DNA of 64,000 bases from Nigrospora sphaerica (Eukaryota > Ascomycota > Sordariomycetes > Amphisphaeriales > Apiosporaceae), in assembly GCA_018287875.1 (NCBI GenBank), contig JAGVVL010000001.1, positions 682,001 to 746,000 on the forward strand, in the 5' to 3' direction. Below, in pieces: positions 34,131 to 46,786 of this stretch (positions within the stretch are counted from its first letter, which is position 1; each line of letters starts with the position of its first letter). The translations under genes and the position numbers were made by a program. A model generated the notes under the pieces. The model was given only the letters and a program-made list of their open reading frames with translations. It made no database searches and was not told the DNA's origin.

Positions 34131-34753
34131 TTCATCATGCCGGCACCGGTACTGGGTTGCGGCGGTGGAGGCTGCCGCCCGGTGAGCCCGGGGGGGGGGG
34201 TGGGCGGGCATGGGCAAATCACTGCGATCAGGAGGGTTGCGAGCTGAAGTCGTATCGCATCGTCCCACGGCCTCGGCGGGGTCGATGTCACGTCGAATCG
34301 AGCGGGCGGCCGTGGTGGCCGAGGAAGCGCAATGAAGACGGCTTCTTTCTTTCTCCCTTCTGGTGTATATTTGCCAGCTCGCCGGTCCCCTTTCCCGTAT
34401 GGGCCCCTCGATTCAAGCTACTTCCAGGCGTAGGCCTCACATGGCGGGCATCGCATCGCGGAACCGGGACCGGGACCCGAGCCAGAGATGACCGCGCGTG
34501 AGTGGAAGGATCATGCACGGCGCTGTACAGGCTGCCGGCTGCCGCAAGGACGGTTTGTTCGCTGGCGCTGCGGGCAAAACTGGGGTCGATGATTGCTTTA
34601 CTATGCGCCGGCGTAGGTCGGCGGCACAAAGCCGCCCGGAATTGCGCGTCCGTTTCTTTCGGACATTTAATTTAGAGTGGTATGGGGATCGGATGGCCCT
34701 CGGCTGGAGATTTGAAGTTTCATATTAGCGTCCACGGGCCTGGAGCCAGGTTG

Positions 34754-34770
34754 AAAAAAAAAAAAAAAAA
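34754..34770. repeat. A17 homopolymer
   Basis: Seventeen consecutive A on the plus strand. It is the only long A or T run I saw, against many long G or C runs. It could be the tail of an old retroposed sequence, but no coding relic is recognisable beside it. Confidence 0.9.
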
Positions 34771-37700
34771 GTGCAGCAGCGGGAGGCAGAGTGGGGCCCT
34801 GTTCTTCCCAAACTGGGGCCAAATGGAAGCCTCCCCTCCTGAAGTGGACAGAAGGGGGGCTTCTGGAATGCCATGGGAACTTGGTCTGGATGTACCCTAG
34901 CTCAGCACTACCGGGACTGCACCCAGACTTTTGCCCGTCTGCTCTGCCGGAATACCGGCAGCCCATTCTTTTGTTTCCGAGATGCTTCTTCTTTTCTTCT
35001 TCCCCGGCGGCTTTCCAGTCCCGTGACACGCTGACAAAGCCACGGACGAGAGACCGCGCCCCCCCCCCCCAACCCTTGCTAGAACAAACCACGCAAGCGG
35101 GGGACGTGGCGGGAGGAGCCCATCCCGTCCATGTCACGCCATTCTATCCCCGTGCCCAAGTCCTCTCGCCCGCGAAAAGGAGCGGAAAGAGACGAAAAGA
35201 AAGTAAAGGGACGCCGATAAGAGTCCATGCTGGCTCGGGTTACCCGTCCATGGGTTCCCGGCGTCGGTATTGGCCAGGATCGGAACGGGCGAGGACGGCA
35301 TCACGTATTCATCCCTCTTCCCCCACCCGCCATCCCATCCACCTATCCCATACGTATATATCTCATGTTTCAAGTTGTGCAACCCGCGCGTCTGTGTCAA
35401 GGTAAGAGTAAACCATTCACGGTCCAAGGACCCAACTCCGTCAATCAGATGCTGGGCCGCCTCGCCATGGATGTGCTGTACCGACCCTTCTAGTGTGAGT
35501 CTTTGCCCCCCCCATGCTTTGCTTGCGTGGCAGTGTGTAGTCCCGCGGGTATGGGGGTTATGTGAGCCACCCAGCCACCTCGCTGGCCCTGTCAGCGGGT
35601 GTCAGTGTCGGAAACCGGGGCGGGAATGTACCAGTCGATAGGTGTGGGTGTGTGTGATGAGTGAGGGGGGGGAGGGCGTATGTGTCTTGTCTTGTTGTTT
35701 CCACCCATCGTTCCATCCACTTGTGACTATCGTGATATGGGATTCCCCGTCTCGTACTCCGTTAACGGGCTCCCTTTTTCCAGCTGGCTTCCAAATGTCA
35801 CGCCCCTCCCCTCTTTCCTGATGAACGCGCGCGCCCACTACACACGCCCAAGTTCTAGGCCTCGCCCTCGTCCCGTCGTCAGTGCCCACCCTGCCTATTC
35901 TCCGGGTACGCTTAATAAGGAGCAAATGGGGGACTGGGCATGGATGCGCAAATCGGGACCCAAAAGGAGGGTAGGGGGGGCGCTATCGTACACCCGAGCC
36001 GGAAGAGGGCAATGAATGACAAAACGGCACCAGGGAGAAAACGGGAAGCGGCCGTTTGGGAGACGGAAAACGCTTGGACGTGATTGCATTGCCAACCCGT
36101 GCACTTCTGTCATGCCACGGCGTTTTGCTTTTCGTCTTGTGTCCCGCCGCCCATCCGTTTTCCCAGTTGATCCATCCGCACCATGACCTCTGTTTCGTGG
36201 CCTTCTATTCCACTCCCAATGGCCGCCCACCCGCCCGCCCACCCGCCCTCTTGCAAACTCCCCTTTCCCTCCCCCTCCCCGATTATTCCTCCTTATAGGG
36301 CCGGCCCCCTGTTCATCCACCTTCCTCTCTCTTCCCGACCGACTTTTAGAGTTGGCCGGTTCATTAGCAGGGCCGTTTGAAGGGGCTAGACGACCCGAAA
36401 GCTGAAGGGTGGTCCCCCCCTCCGCCCCGTTTTCATGCGATGCGCGAAGCGGCATGCGTACGTGAACAAAAAAAAATCTCGAACCAGCCGATCACCTCGA
36501 TATTCCTCGATCGTGTCGTGATTCTGCGCTGTTTTTTCCTAAACAACCGCCCGCATCGTAGGAATGGGCCTCATGGGGCTTGTTTCCCGTTCTTCTCCTT
36601 CCACCCCCTTCCCACCATCACCACGCCACACCCAGGTTCTCCCCCCTCCCCATCTCCTGTGTTGCCCGATCTGGTACTATCATCCAAGCCGTGTTAGCCG
36701 GCGACGCCAACGACCACGACGGCAACCTCTTCCTCCCCTTGCCCCTCCCGTCTCTGAGTAATCAAAGCCAGCTTGTTCATATTGCGGCACGGCACAGCGC
36801 ACCCTGCCCGACTAGACCCTGTCCCTAATCCTCGAGTCGGCCTAACTCAGTTCGGTAGTTGGCTACGCCGTGCTGCTAAGCAGATTCCTAGCCTGCCCAC
36901 GCGCCCTCGGGCTGTCTTAGTCCCCTGTCTTCTACTACGCAGGCGGCATAGTAATCCGTGTGCCGCCGGCAATTACGCTGTAATTATGCTCCCACCCCGC
37001 GATCTGTTATGTGTTGACGTTGCCGAATAAGGCCTGATGAGACGCGGGATTGCCGCCCGACCGTTGGTTGCGCCCACTGCTCCAATCACGTTTCGAGGGG
37101 AGATTTCCTCATCTCGGCCCTACGAGGCGTGACCTTTCAGCGCCCAGCCTGTCCCTAACCACTGGAGCTGTCTAGGGGGGGTTGGGGGCGCCGGCCGGGC
37201 CAGCCCCGGGGGTCGGTGCCCAGGAAGAGAACATGTGGCTTGGCTGCGAAATCACTAAAGCATCTCTAAGCGGACCATGGTACCACGCGTCTCAGATCAT
37301 GTGTTCAGATTGGGTACAAGTCGGACACCGTTGGCGTGTTTCCGCCAGGTGGCAGCCCCCTCCGTTTCCAAGGTAGCTAATTTAGTAGGGCAAAAACAAT
37401 TGGTATCGAAGAGGACAGGAGGCCCGATGGGGGCTTGCTTGTATGTAACATGGGTGCGGCGATATCCGCCCCGGTCTGCGACTCCGCGTTCCTCCTTGAC
37501 GTGTTCATGGTACTCCGTACAGTTTGGTCAGTGTTGCAGGTCTTTCCCAACCCCACACGGGTCGAAGTAGAATCGAAGCAGAAACAAAGAAAAAGCACGT
37601 CTCTCCAATCATAGTCGGTCTAAAAAAGAACAGCCGGCAAAGCTGAAGTCGCATCGGGAAAAAAGCCGCCCTTGAAGGGAGTGGTATCTTGATAAATCCA

Positions 37701-37881
37701 CAACGCCGTATGGTATCGAAAGCAGAGAAAAAAAAAAGCCCGCCGCTGCGTGATCGTTTGCAGAAGATGTTTGGCACTCGGGCGAGAGCCAAACGGTTGC
37801 CGCATGAATTGGGTCTCCCCAGGAACTGTCTATATGTGTCGTGGTCGTGTAGGCTGGGCGCCGGCCGGGGCCAGCCCGTGA

Positions 37882-40800
37882 TTAGAATGTAAGGCGCAGC
37901 TCGTAGCCCGTCGTGGTGCGCAGGACGCTGTGGGCCGACGAGTTGTCGCCCTCGTCCGAGCTGTCGACGGCCATTTCCCACTCGCGCTTGGGCTGCGGGA
38001 TACTGCGCTCCACTTCGCCCAGCTCGAGCACCATGTCTTGGCCTTCCGACAGCTCGCGGATGACGTCATCGTCAACCTCAACCTCGAGACCGCTCTCGAG
38101 CACGTGGACGGTGCGCACCACCTTGCTGGGGTCGATGTCGAATTTGGTCGCCACGCGTGCGACGAACTCGGGCAGGGACCGCTGTGATAGGTAGACGGCT
38201 CGGTGGAAGGACCGCTGGTCCGAGCCCGCAGGTTGCCGCCGGGCTACATAGAAGCACGCGACGGGCTTCGCTGGTCGCTCGGTGGGTGGGCGGTAGGAGG
38301 GATCGACGCCCAACGCCTCAATCCAGCCGTTCAGGTTGCCGGATTCGTCCACCTTGTTCACCTTGACGGGCTGGTCCGACATGCGCCGCGGGGGCGACGG
38401 GTCGCTGGTGCTGTGAAGCTCAGACCAAGACGGCTTGGCGCCGGCCACCGACGCCTGCGAATGCAGCGACAGAGAGCTTGGCGACGGCGACACGAGCGAC
38501 GAGTTCGCGACGGAGCCGCGCCCGCTCCGGATCTGCCAGCTGTCCTTGGACTCGACTTTGGTGAGGTCCGCAGGCTCGCCGGCGAGGCTGACGGGGTATG
38601 CGTCGGGGTCGTCCTTCTCCTCTCCTCGCAGGTACAGAACGCTCACCGGGCGCGTGCTGGTGAACATATCCTGCAGCGTCTGGAGCTTAAAGTGCAAGTC
38701 GTCCTCGAGTGGGGGCCGGCCTCCGCCTCCTCCCGCCGAGCTGGTCGACGACATAGACCAGGTCCTCTTGTGCTTCGGCGCCTTTCCTGGGCGGTGCGAC
38801 TCCTGCGCCTTGGCCTGCGAGGCCCCCCCGCGTTTCCTCTTGCCAAAGTCCTTCATGCCGCTTTCCGCCTGTGCAATCTGCTGCTTCATCTTGTCGATGC
38901 TCTTCTTGACGTGCGCGACATCGTTGGAAAGCTTGCGCTCCGCGCCGTGGTCGCGGAAAAGCTTGACCTTGCAGTAGCAGATTTCCTTGTCGGCATCGGC
39001 GGGTGGTGATGTTCCGTCGGGCGGCAGCAGGATCGTCTTGGCGCAGAGCCGGACGGGGATGCCCTTCACACCCTTGGAGTGGCTGAAGTCGGTCGACAAA
39101 AAGTTGAATCGAACGGCCACGCTGCATTCGGCAGCACCGTTGGCGCCCGGTGTCCAGATAACCGAGAAGCCATCGAATGACGCCGTGTCCAGCTCCACGC
39201 GGGTTCTCTTGTCGTCACCCTCGGCCGGTTGTCCGGCTTCGACGTACTCCACTGCCTGCAGCTTGCCGCCACGCTGATGCGCTTCGTTAGTGCCACGCCC
39301 CTCCTTCCAGAGGCTCCAGCAAACCCCGGGCTTCTGGCGTTGCTGCTCGTCCTCGAACGAGATGCGAATGAAGGTTCGGTAGCGGGATCCCGGCAGAACC
39401 GGCAACGTCGCAGCCGTGTCCACAATGGACAGAGAGTAGGCCTGGCCCTTGTTGAGATAGGTCACGGGGATTTCGTCAGCCTGCTTAATCATGGCCGTGG
39501 GCGCGTTCAGCGTGGCGTGAAACCGGAACTTCTCGGCCGAAGGTGGCAGCCCATGCGCCAGGGCCATGCCAAAGTGCCGTGGCTGGAAACCTCCGCCCAT
39601 CATGGGGGGAGACTGCGAGTGGAAGGTCGCATCCAGGGAGCCCATGCGCTCGTCGGGCCCGTCCGAGTCCAGGGGCGAGCCATCGTGGTCCATGGTCTCG
39701 TAGCCCGTGTCCTGGTGGACAAACGATGAGGGCGCGAAGGACTGCTGGGGCGGGGTAGGCTGGATAAAGGGGTTGAAGGACTGGAAATGAGGCGGCGGCG
39801 CAGCCATGCCGTGCTGAAAGTGCGAGAGGTCCATCAGGGGGCCGGCGCCGGCGTGCATGGCTCCATCACTGGTGGGAAGTGATAGAGGCGTCCCCAAGCC
39901 CATGCCCAGGCCAAGCGTGGGCGTGTGCAGGTCGCCAGCCTGGGGGTGGTACAGCGTGTTCGTTCCACCGGGAGTAGGCGTATAATAGCCCGGCGGCTGG
40001 TTCGCGAAGGCGGCAAAAGAGAAGGAGTTGGGGTCCAGCAGCGAGGGGGTGAATCGCCATGGCTCCGAGGCCCGAGGCGTCGGGTCCTGGTCCCGGAATG
40101 CAGCGTGGGCTAAGGCATGACTGTGAAGGCGACCGGGTTAGCGCGCGGACAATGGGGTACACGGTGACAAGGAAACGATGACGGTCGTCGGGCGCGCGAC
40201 AAAGACAGGCGGGGTACTGCGGCATATCCTTCGGAATGGCGATGCAATCCGCGGCGATACGATGCGACGCGTGGCGCTCGCGCAGCAAGCGGACGAGCGA
40301 CCGGGTGGCTCGAGAAAACGGGTTGTCGTCCGGCGGTATACCCCGCGCTCGCAGTTCAAGCCATCCCGGACAAGCTGTGGTGGTGGTGATGGCGCCGCTT
40401 ACTTTGCACCGCCTCATGTCCGCCAACCGACGCCAGGCCGGTCGCGAAACCAGAAACAGGGAGCAAACGCGCGCGCATGTCAAGAAGCTGGGGCCGAGGA
40501 GCAGGGAAAGAGAAAAGCGCGAACATACCCGTCGGGCTGCGGGCCTCCCGTGGCCAGTATGGGGTTTACGGCAGCTGCTGTGCTCTGCGCTGCGCCTGTG
40601 GCTGCTGCTGTGGTGGTGGCTACCGCCGACACCTCGGGGAACTGCTGGCGAAAGTTGGCGAGCAGATCATCCCCGGGCTTTCGTGTACTCGTTCTGAAAA
40701 GAGTGCGCGCGTCAGTGCGGGAGCCCCCCTCCGTCGTCGGGCGGGCAAGCGAGGGCAGAAGAGCGTGCGCCGTGCGTTTCGTGGGTGCGATAGCATGCGA

Positions 40801-40963
40801 CCTGGGCCGTTTATGTGGTGGTGCGCCATGATGTGGGATGTGGTGGTGTAATGGGCCGCCCGCGTGTGGTGTGGCTTTGCACCCACAAGAGAAGGGCGCG
40901 CGCGCTCGCTCTGTCCGGCCTCTCGCTCGCTTGCCGGGATCAAACTCACCTCTGTTGAAACAT
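37882..40963 (-). CDS. csp-2: Grainyhead/CP2 transcription factor, three exons
   Basis: Predicted 805-aa nuclear DNA-binding protein. Exons: 40963-40950 (14 bases, MFQQ plus two bases), 40693-40529 and 40120-37882; introns of 256 and 408 bases have GTGAGT and GTATGT donors and TCAG/ACAG acceptors. Exon 2 encodes RKPGDDLLANFRQQFPEV, a conserved-looking N-terminal block. Exon 3 continues FTPSLLDPNSFSFAAFANQP…GYYTPTPGGTN. The immunoglobulin-like CP2 DNA-binding domain lies at about residues 255-460 and contains the hallmark TDFSHSKGVKGIPVRL. A basic region KRKRGG…KHKRTW follows, and a ubiquitin-like dimerisation fold sits near residues 665-770. In Neurospora the grainyhead factor CSP-2 controls cell-wall remodelling for conidial separation; assignment to csp-2 assumes the usual single copy per fungal genome. 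The tiny first exon is the least certain part. Confidence 0.85.
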
Positions 40964-42720
40964 CGGGGATGGTAGGACCGTGGCACTGTCGCGTCGACAG
41001 CTGGACCACAAGGGCACTTCAAACAAATGGATAGCGAAATAAGTGTCGAGAGAGGAAGAGGTGATGAGTATGAGTCGGCGCCCGTTCGTGAGCAGGCAGG
41101 CGGCAGCGTCGCTTTAGGTCCTTCCTCGAGAGCGGCGGGCTGGGCGTCGGGTGGGGATGGGGGGGAATGAGGACCTGGGAGAGGAAAGTCTGCGCTTGTA
41201 CTGGGCAGTCCTAGGCTCTAGCTACTGGTGGGATGGGTGGAATGGTAGGAGCGACTGGAGCGACGACGGTGGTTCGCGGCAGCATAGGGCTGGCTGGAGA
41301 AAACGAGAGGAAACCGTAAGGGCGCTGGAGTCAGAATGGCTGGCAGGTCGGAACTTCCAACAAGCGGTAAAACGCGAGACCAAAAGATTATATGAGAACA
41401 AGAGGCTGATTTTTGATGAAGGGCGTACTGGCATTATAGTACAACTCACTAAGGATCCGGCGGTGGGTACTTTGGCCAGAACGATACGGTGGAGTTTTAG
41501 AGAGGTCGTATGTCTGTCGCTCTCTGTGTTTCTCTCTTGCTCTCTCCCTCCCTCTCGCTCTGTCAATAGACGTCAGGTAGCTCGCTCGTCTTTGATAGCT
41601 TTTACTAAGTCACTCACTACTCTCGGTACGACTAGGGGAGGGGGGGTGCGAAGGGCCGCAGCGGGGGCGTGCGACAGCAAATTGCACCTCCCGCTCGTGT
41701 ACTTACGTACATACGTACAGGTACGGGTGTACCGCGACTACGCGTCGAACGGATGGGCGAGAGGTGCGCATGAGCTGGCCACGGCGGCGCGCCAGGGATC
41801 ATGGGGTTCCAGAGTTTTTTTTTTGCCCGTCGTGAAGCAGCGAGCGGCAGACGGACGGAGCACCACAGCGCTCAGCGTCCTGCCCCGGACGGTACCCAGT
41901 GTGGGCGCGACCAGGGCTGGGCGGGCAGCAGCTGTGGTTGCAGGGTAGGGTAGTAGGGCAGCAGGGCAGGGGAGAGGGGGGGGACGGAAAGGAAGAAGAC
42001 GCTGGTACCATCTCGGGCTGGAACTCGTCCAACGGGTCCCAGGTACTTCCAGCGTGGACATCCATGACTCCTCATCCCGGTCGGCTGAGTGGGAGACGGG
42101 GAGTGATAGGTACGTACCCTTTTCACCTGGGTGTGGGCCCCCTGTGGCCGGGCTGGGACGAATGGATGGGAGGATGGATGGCTGGAGCTGCTTGTCTGGC
42201 TGTCGCTGGCCCGTATGGGTCGTGGGCCGCGTGCGAGGGATGGGCTCGCTTGGCGGCTAGAGGTTGGAGGTGCGTCTCGCGCTCGAACCCTTGGGTAGAT
42301 TCCGTCGGTGGATGGATCTATGTAAGCCGAATTATCGCCAAGGGGGGGATTCCTTAAGTGGCTCGCAGTATATGAACGACAGAATTGCGCGCCGGCCATA
42401 GGAGCACGGTAATGACTTCCCCATGAGAATGTGCCGGGTCGATAATGGACGACAGCCCGTTCATATCCCGGGGCTAACAGAGGTTGAGAGGTTGCCTTGG
42501 GGGAGCCGTTAGGTTCGGTTCTATTCGTCGCCCCGTGGTACCGGTGTTAACCCCGTGTGGTATGCCGTCTAACCGCAAGTCGTGCGAGCGAGCTCGAAGG
42601 CATGGGAGGTCATCGGCGGCATGGCCTTTCAGCTTGCAGGCATAGACCCGGACCGGGTAACCCGTCCGCCAGCGCCAGCACGACAGCCTCGGCGCAGGTG
42701 TAAGAACGAGAGAGTGGGGA

Positions 42721-42774
42721 AGAGAGAGAGAGAGAGAGAGAGAATGCGTGTGTGTGTGTGTGTGTGTGTGTGTG
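42721..42774. repeat. Compound (GA)n-(TG)n microsatellite
   Basis: A GA tract (about 42721-42743) is followed after four bases by a TG tract (42748-42774), then by two GTGTGTGCCG units. This is ordinary compound microsatellite sequence in the gene-poor region. Confidence 0.95.
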
Positions 42775-45725
42775 CCGGTGTGTGCCGGTGTGTGTCCACG
42801 CCCGTTTCCAGAGCGTCCACTGTGCACCCGATTAAGCGTGACTTACGGCCACGAGCGAAAGCCGTTTCTGTTTCCGGCCTCACCAGTAGAGACCGGGCCC
42901 ACACCACATAGGCGCCGACGTCCATGTCCCCTGAGTTCAGTAGGAAAGTACCTACAGCGCAACCCAGGGCGGACCGAGTACCTGCTACTACTACTACTTG
43001 GAGAAGGGCCTTATGCCTCCATGGCGACGTCTTTCTCCTGGATGCGACCAGGGTGTCGGATCGAGCCGACCTTGAGCTGGAAACCCAAGTCGCGCGGCAT
43101 TGATGCCATGATGCAATTGCCAGTCCGCGCCGGCAACCTAGCGGGTTTCTGACCCAGCCGGTCTGCCCGCTGCGGCACGGGATGCCTCCGTTCGCCGTCT
43201 CTTGCGCCACAGCGCCATGACCTGTACTGACTATGCTATCAACCCGCGAGTGACAGCATGCCATCATGCGCCGGCAGACACTGCCATTCTTCGAGTCTTA
43301 TGAAACGGCCTCTGACAGGGGCTTGCGGACGAGGCGATGACGCTGGTGCGGTGCGGACGCTCTGACGTGGAGGCACGGAGCGCCAGCACCTACGAAGTTG
43401 TAGATGACAGACGGCGACGACAACCCCTGGCCAGCAGCTCTCCACGTACACCGGTGGCCCGTAGCACCGCCCTGTACGGTTTCCCTTCGCGCGTGCAGGC
43501 CGCGGGAAGCAGGGGCAATTGCTCCTTTGCGGCACCTGCTTGCCGGCAACCCGGTCACAACGCCTGGTAGCCAGCAAGCGAGGCGGCGAGGGGCACTTCA
43601 CGTATCCCGAGATTGACAGTTCGTGCCGAATAGGACTGACGCCGCTGTCTGAACCCTACACTGGTAACCTTGGCCCCAAAGGCTACCTCGGGAGCCCTAC
43701 CTACCTCTTTCGGATCGTGGTCGCGCCATCGCCCGACCATCAGTAATCAGCAGCTTTTCCAAGCCCCGAAACCCAAGCAGTTCCGCTCATCCGCCGTGCC
43801 ACAAATTACTGCCGGCTGTCGGGCAAAGACTCGTCGATCGCGGCCACGAGAGGCGATAAAGGCCCAAGTATAGGCCATATTAACCTCGTGGACTCGCCGA
43901 GGACCGCAGCGCATGCCATCCTTGCCGTCGATGGGGGGATCGAAGGGACCTTTCTCGCCTGGACGATATACCGATCTGCTACCCCTTCCTAGCGGACTTG
44001 CTCGTCCGTGAGCAAAACCCCCCTCGCCCCATCCGAATCAGCCGCAACCGTCGCGAGGTCGCACAGGGTGAAACCAGTAGCGGCTGGCTAGTCCCAGCGC
44101 CACCGGTGTCTTCCCAATCTCTAAGCAATTTCGCAGAGCGGCCAGCACGTGGCGTGGCGTGCCCTCGGCGGCCAGCCAGACGGAGACGGCGTCTACACGG
44201 CGCAGTTCTACCAATGAGGAAATTTCCGGGTAATGCGAATCCGACGGGCTGGAGCTTGTCTAGCTCTGGCGCTGCCAGATCAGACGGTCTGCCATAGCGA
44301 ACCAAATCTCCGGGCCCGGAACCGTTCAGCACACAGAGTGGGCGTGCTGTCGTGCAGCTTCCGCGGAGCAGCGATCCGGACGTCGTGGTGAAATGCCGCT
44401 CGTGATGCAACACGATACGGGCGGCGGTGGAGGAGAGACGTTGTCGCTCTTACCAGGTTACATGCCATAGAGCGCCTACATAGGATGTGCCCCCCACCCC
44501 CTGCTAGCTAAGGTACACAGCATCCCTGTCTGCTGTTGAATCGCACTCAAGTACAACTACCTACCTCCTCAGCAGCTTCGGCGACCCTAGTACCGCTTCA
44601 GCCCTCAGGGTACGGGATCGACAAAGAGGGCTGGCGGGCGCACGTCGTTGCAATATTGTGGCACATCCGTCGGTTTGTTCTTGCTGTGGCTGACGAGGGG
44701 GGAAGAGATGCTGCGACGGTACTTCCTCTTCCGGAGTAGTGAGTAATTGCTCTGCATCTGCTTACCACTGCCCACGTTTGGCTGCTTTGACTGCCAAGCC
44801 AGGACACGGAATTTCCCAGTCTCCCCCACGGTGCCGGGTAGCCCCCCCCTCAGGATCCGTCTTTACGTATTAAGTGTAGAACGACACTGCCGGACGGCCG
44901 ACTTGACCTGTGGACTGGATGAATGGATCAACCGACACGGGCTGTGGTCACAGCAGCGCCAGGTGGGATGGGTCATACTCCAAACTTCCCACGGATGTAG
45001 GGATGGAAGACGGACTGGAGATGAAGAGGACGGATATACAACTACCTACGACTTAGTACTGCGTCGAGGTACAAAATACAACCGACCACAGGTGTGACTA
45101 GGGTTCACGACGTTTCGGGGAATTTGCCCGCCGCTACACATCGGAAAGCAACAAGCGAAATGGCGGTACCAAACCTCCCCCCCCCCCCCGGCGCCGTTTT
45201 CTCGCTTCCTCCCATAACAAACGTGCGTTCACGCCACCATCATGTCGACACTTAACACGTCGCTAGTCAACCCAAAAACGGCCTTTTTCAGAGCACGCGG
45301 CCACCAATGTCACGTCATTCCGTCAATCCCAGCCCAGCTTGCCGCCCCTGCCATGCCGGAAGCCTCTCCGACAGCTCGCCCTCTGTTTGAAATTTTTTTA
45401 AAGTTCAAGACTGCAGCTGTGGGAATCATGGCCATGGGATAACGGGCTTGATGTGGACTTGTCACGGAGGGATACCCACGTGTGCGGGCGCGTGTTGGCC
45501 GGTACTTCTCCACGGGTGTTAAGTGTGGGCACCGACTGGCCTATCTTTCGTGTGGGCTCTGGTACGGATGCCATTTGCAGAGCCGGCCATTTTGTCCCTT
45601 CGTGTCTGGACGGACATCTGGGCCCCCAAGGGGACGGGATCCCATCGGCTACGACGCGCCGCCATGGGGCGGCAAGGGCATGGAACCCCCGTACGGCATG
45701 CCGCCGGCAACACGACTGGGGACGT

Positions 45726-45789
45726 CATCGTAGCAACGACTCAAGCGGCAGCTCCAACATCGTAGCAACGACTCAAGCGACAGCTCCAA
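45726..45789. repeat. 32-bp direct tandem duplication
   Basis: The 32-base unit beginning CATCGTAGCAACGACTCAAG occurs twice with no gap and one base difference (GCGGCAG versus GCGACAG). It lies in non-coding sequence. Confidence 0.9.
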
Positions 45790-46462
45790 ACAGGCGGTGT
45801 CTGCCTCGACAGAAAGCGAAGCGCGCCCAAGCACCCCACACACTGGCTTGCCTTCATCGGTCAACCTTGTCCATGGCCTACGACGACGAGAACACGGGGT
45901 TCGGGGTCGCATTGCCGTGGGGAACCCTGGGTCCTCAGGAACAGTGACGTGAGTGTCGTCCGACCTAGGAATCTCGCCCGCTGCCAGACGCGGGCCTTGG
46001 GCTTCCAGAATACCGGCACGACTGTTATGCACGTATTCAGACGACTTCCAGAACTCGTGGCACCCCGCACTGGGATGCCGTATTTACCAACCCGCTGGCA
46101 CCAGTTCGCCATTGTTCCGGCCCGGTAGCGAAGCGCACCAGGCCGGCCGGTCGGCTGGCCGGCTCTGCTACACTTGCAGCATTTACGTCATCGAGGAATG
46201 TCTGCGCAGTGGCATGTATCTACACGCGGCATACCGATACGTGGTCGGAGATCTTCGCAGTTCGAACGGCCTGGCCCCGGGTTGGGCTACGCTGCCGTCC
46301 CCAGCCCGCCGGCATACTATCCGACAGTCGGGCATGCATGCGATCAGCATCGCGGCACCGCCTCGGCACATAGGTCCTGTGCGCCAACAAAGAAGAGATG
46401 GTTATGTGCTGGGGTTTCGGTGGCCCATCAAACACGGAACTCCCTCACTGCCTCAAATCGCA

Positions 46463-46786
46463 TCATGCGAGACAATCCAGGAACATGGGAGACAAAAACG
46501 GTGTTGGGCCAAGCCGGACTATCCCCGCGGCGAAGCGCAACAGTAGGTACCGACGCTGACATCTCTCGTCGACCAGGTGGTAGACGGGATACGACGTTTG
46601 GCCTAGGGCCGCCCGAGCGGCCGGGAAATGGCCGCTCAGTTGTTCGGCCAAGGCCCGAGCCAGCTCCTCCCTATCCCGTTTAGTCAGAGAACCGGCCAAA
46701 AGCAGCGGTTGGACGACCTGCGACGCTTCCTGGCTCGCGAGGCATTCAACACGGGTGGTGGTGATGTGCGTTTCAACCAACACCAT
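46463..46786 (-). pseudogene. Protein-like fragment, possible gene relic
   Basis: A 107-codon frame whose central part (about residues 20-73) reads like genuine protein: VVQPLLLAGSLTKRDREELA and then ARALAEQLSGHFPAA. It has amphipathic helix spacing and G/C-ending codons, unlike the surrounding frames. No complete gene can be built around it: the residues after HLVDERC look random, and I found no convincing flanking exons. I do not recognise the family. It could be a fragment of a decayed transposon or gene, an exon of an unrecognised gene, or chance. Confidence 0.25.

Larger units (their letters stand above)
26127..37881. other. 11.8-kb gene-poor region
   Basis: No gene could be supported in nearly 12 kb. 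The block at about 27360-28560 is very GC-rich and open in most frames (up to 293 codons) but no frame has protein-like residue use. From 31 to 34 kb the composition is balanced and stop codons occur in all frames. Features seen are a 13-G run (27916-27928), a 12-C run (35059-35070), a 17-A run (34754-34770), an imperfect 18-bp tandem (34076-34130) and CG/GT-rich simple sequence near 30190-30215. A heavily decayed transposon or unrecognised non-coding RNA would not be visible by eye. Confidence 0.5.

Noticed and set aside
35410..35493. Short exon-like peptide ending MLGRLAMDVLYRPF
   Set aside because: Looks slightly protein-like, but no upstream exon or family match could be found, and the preceding frame is random.
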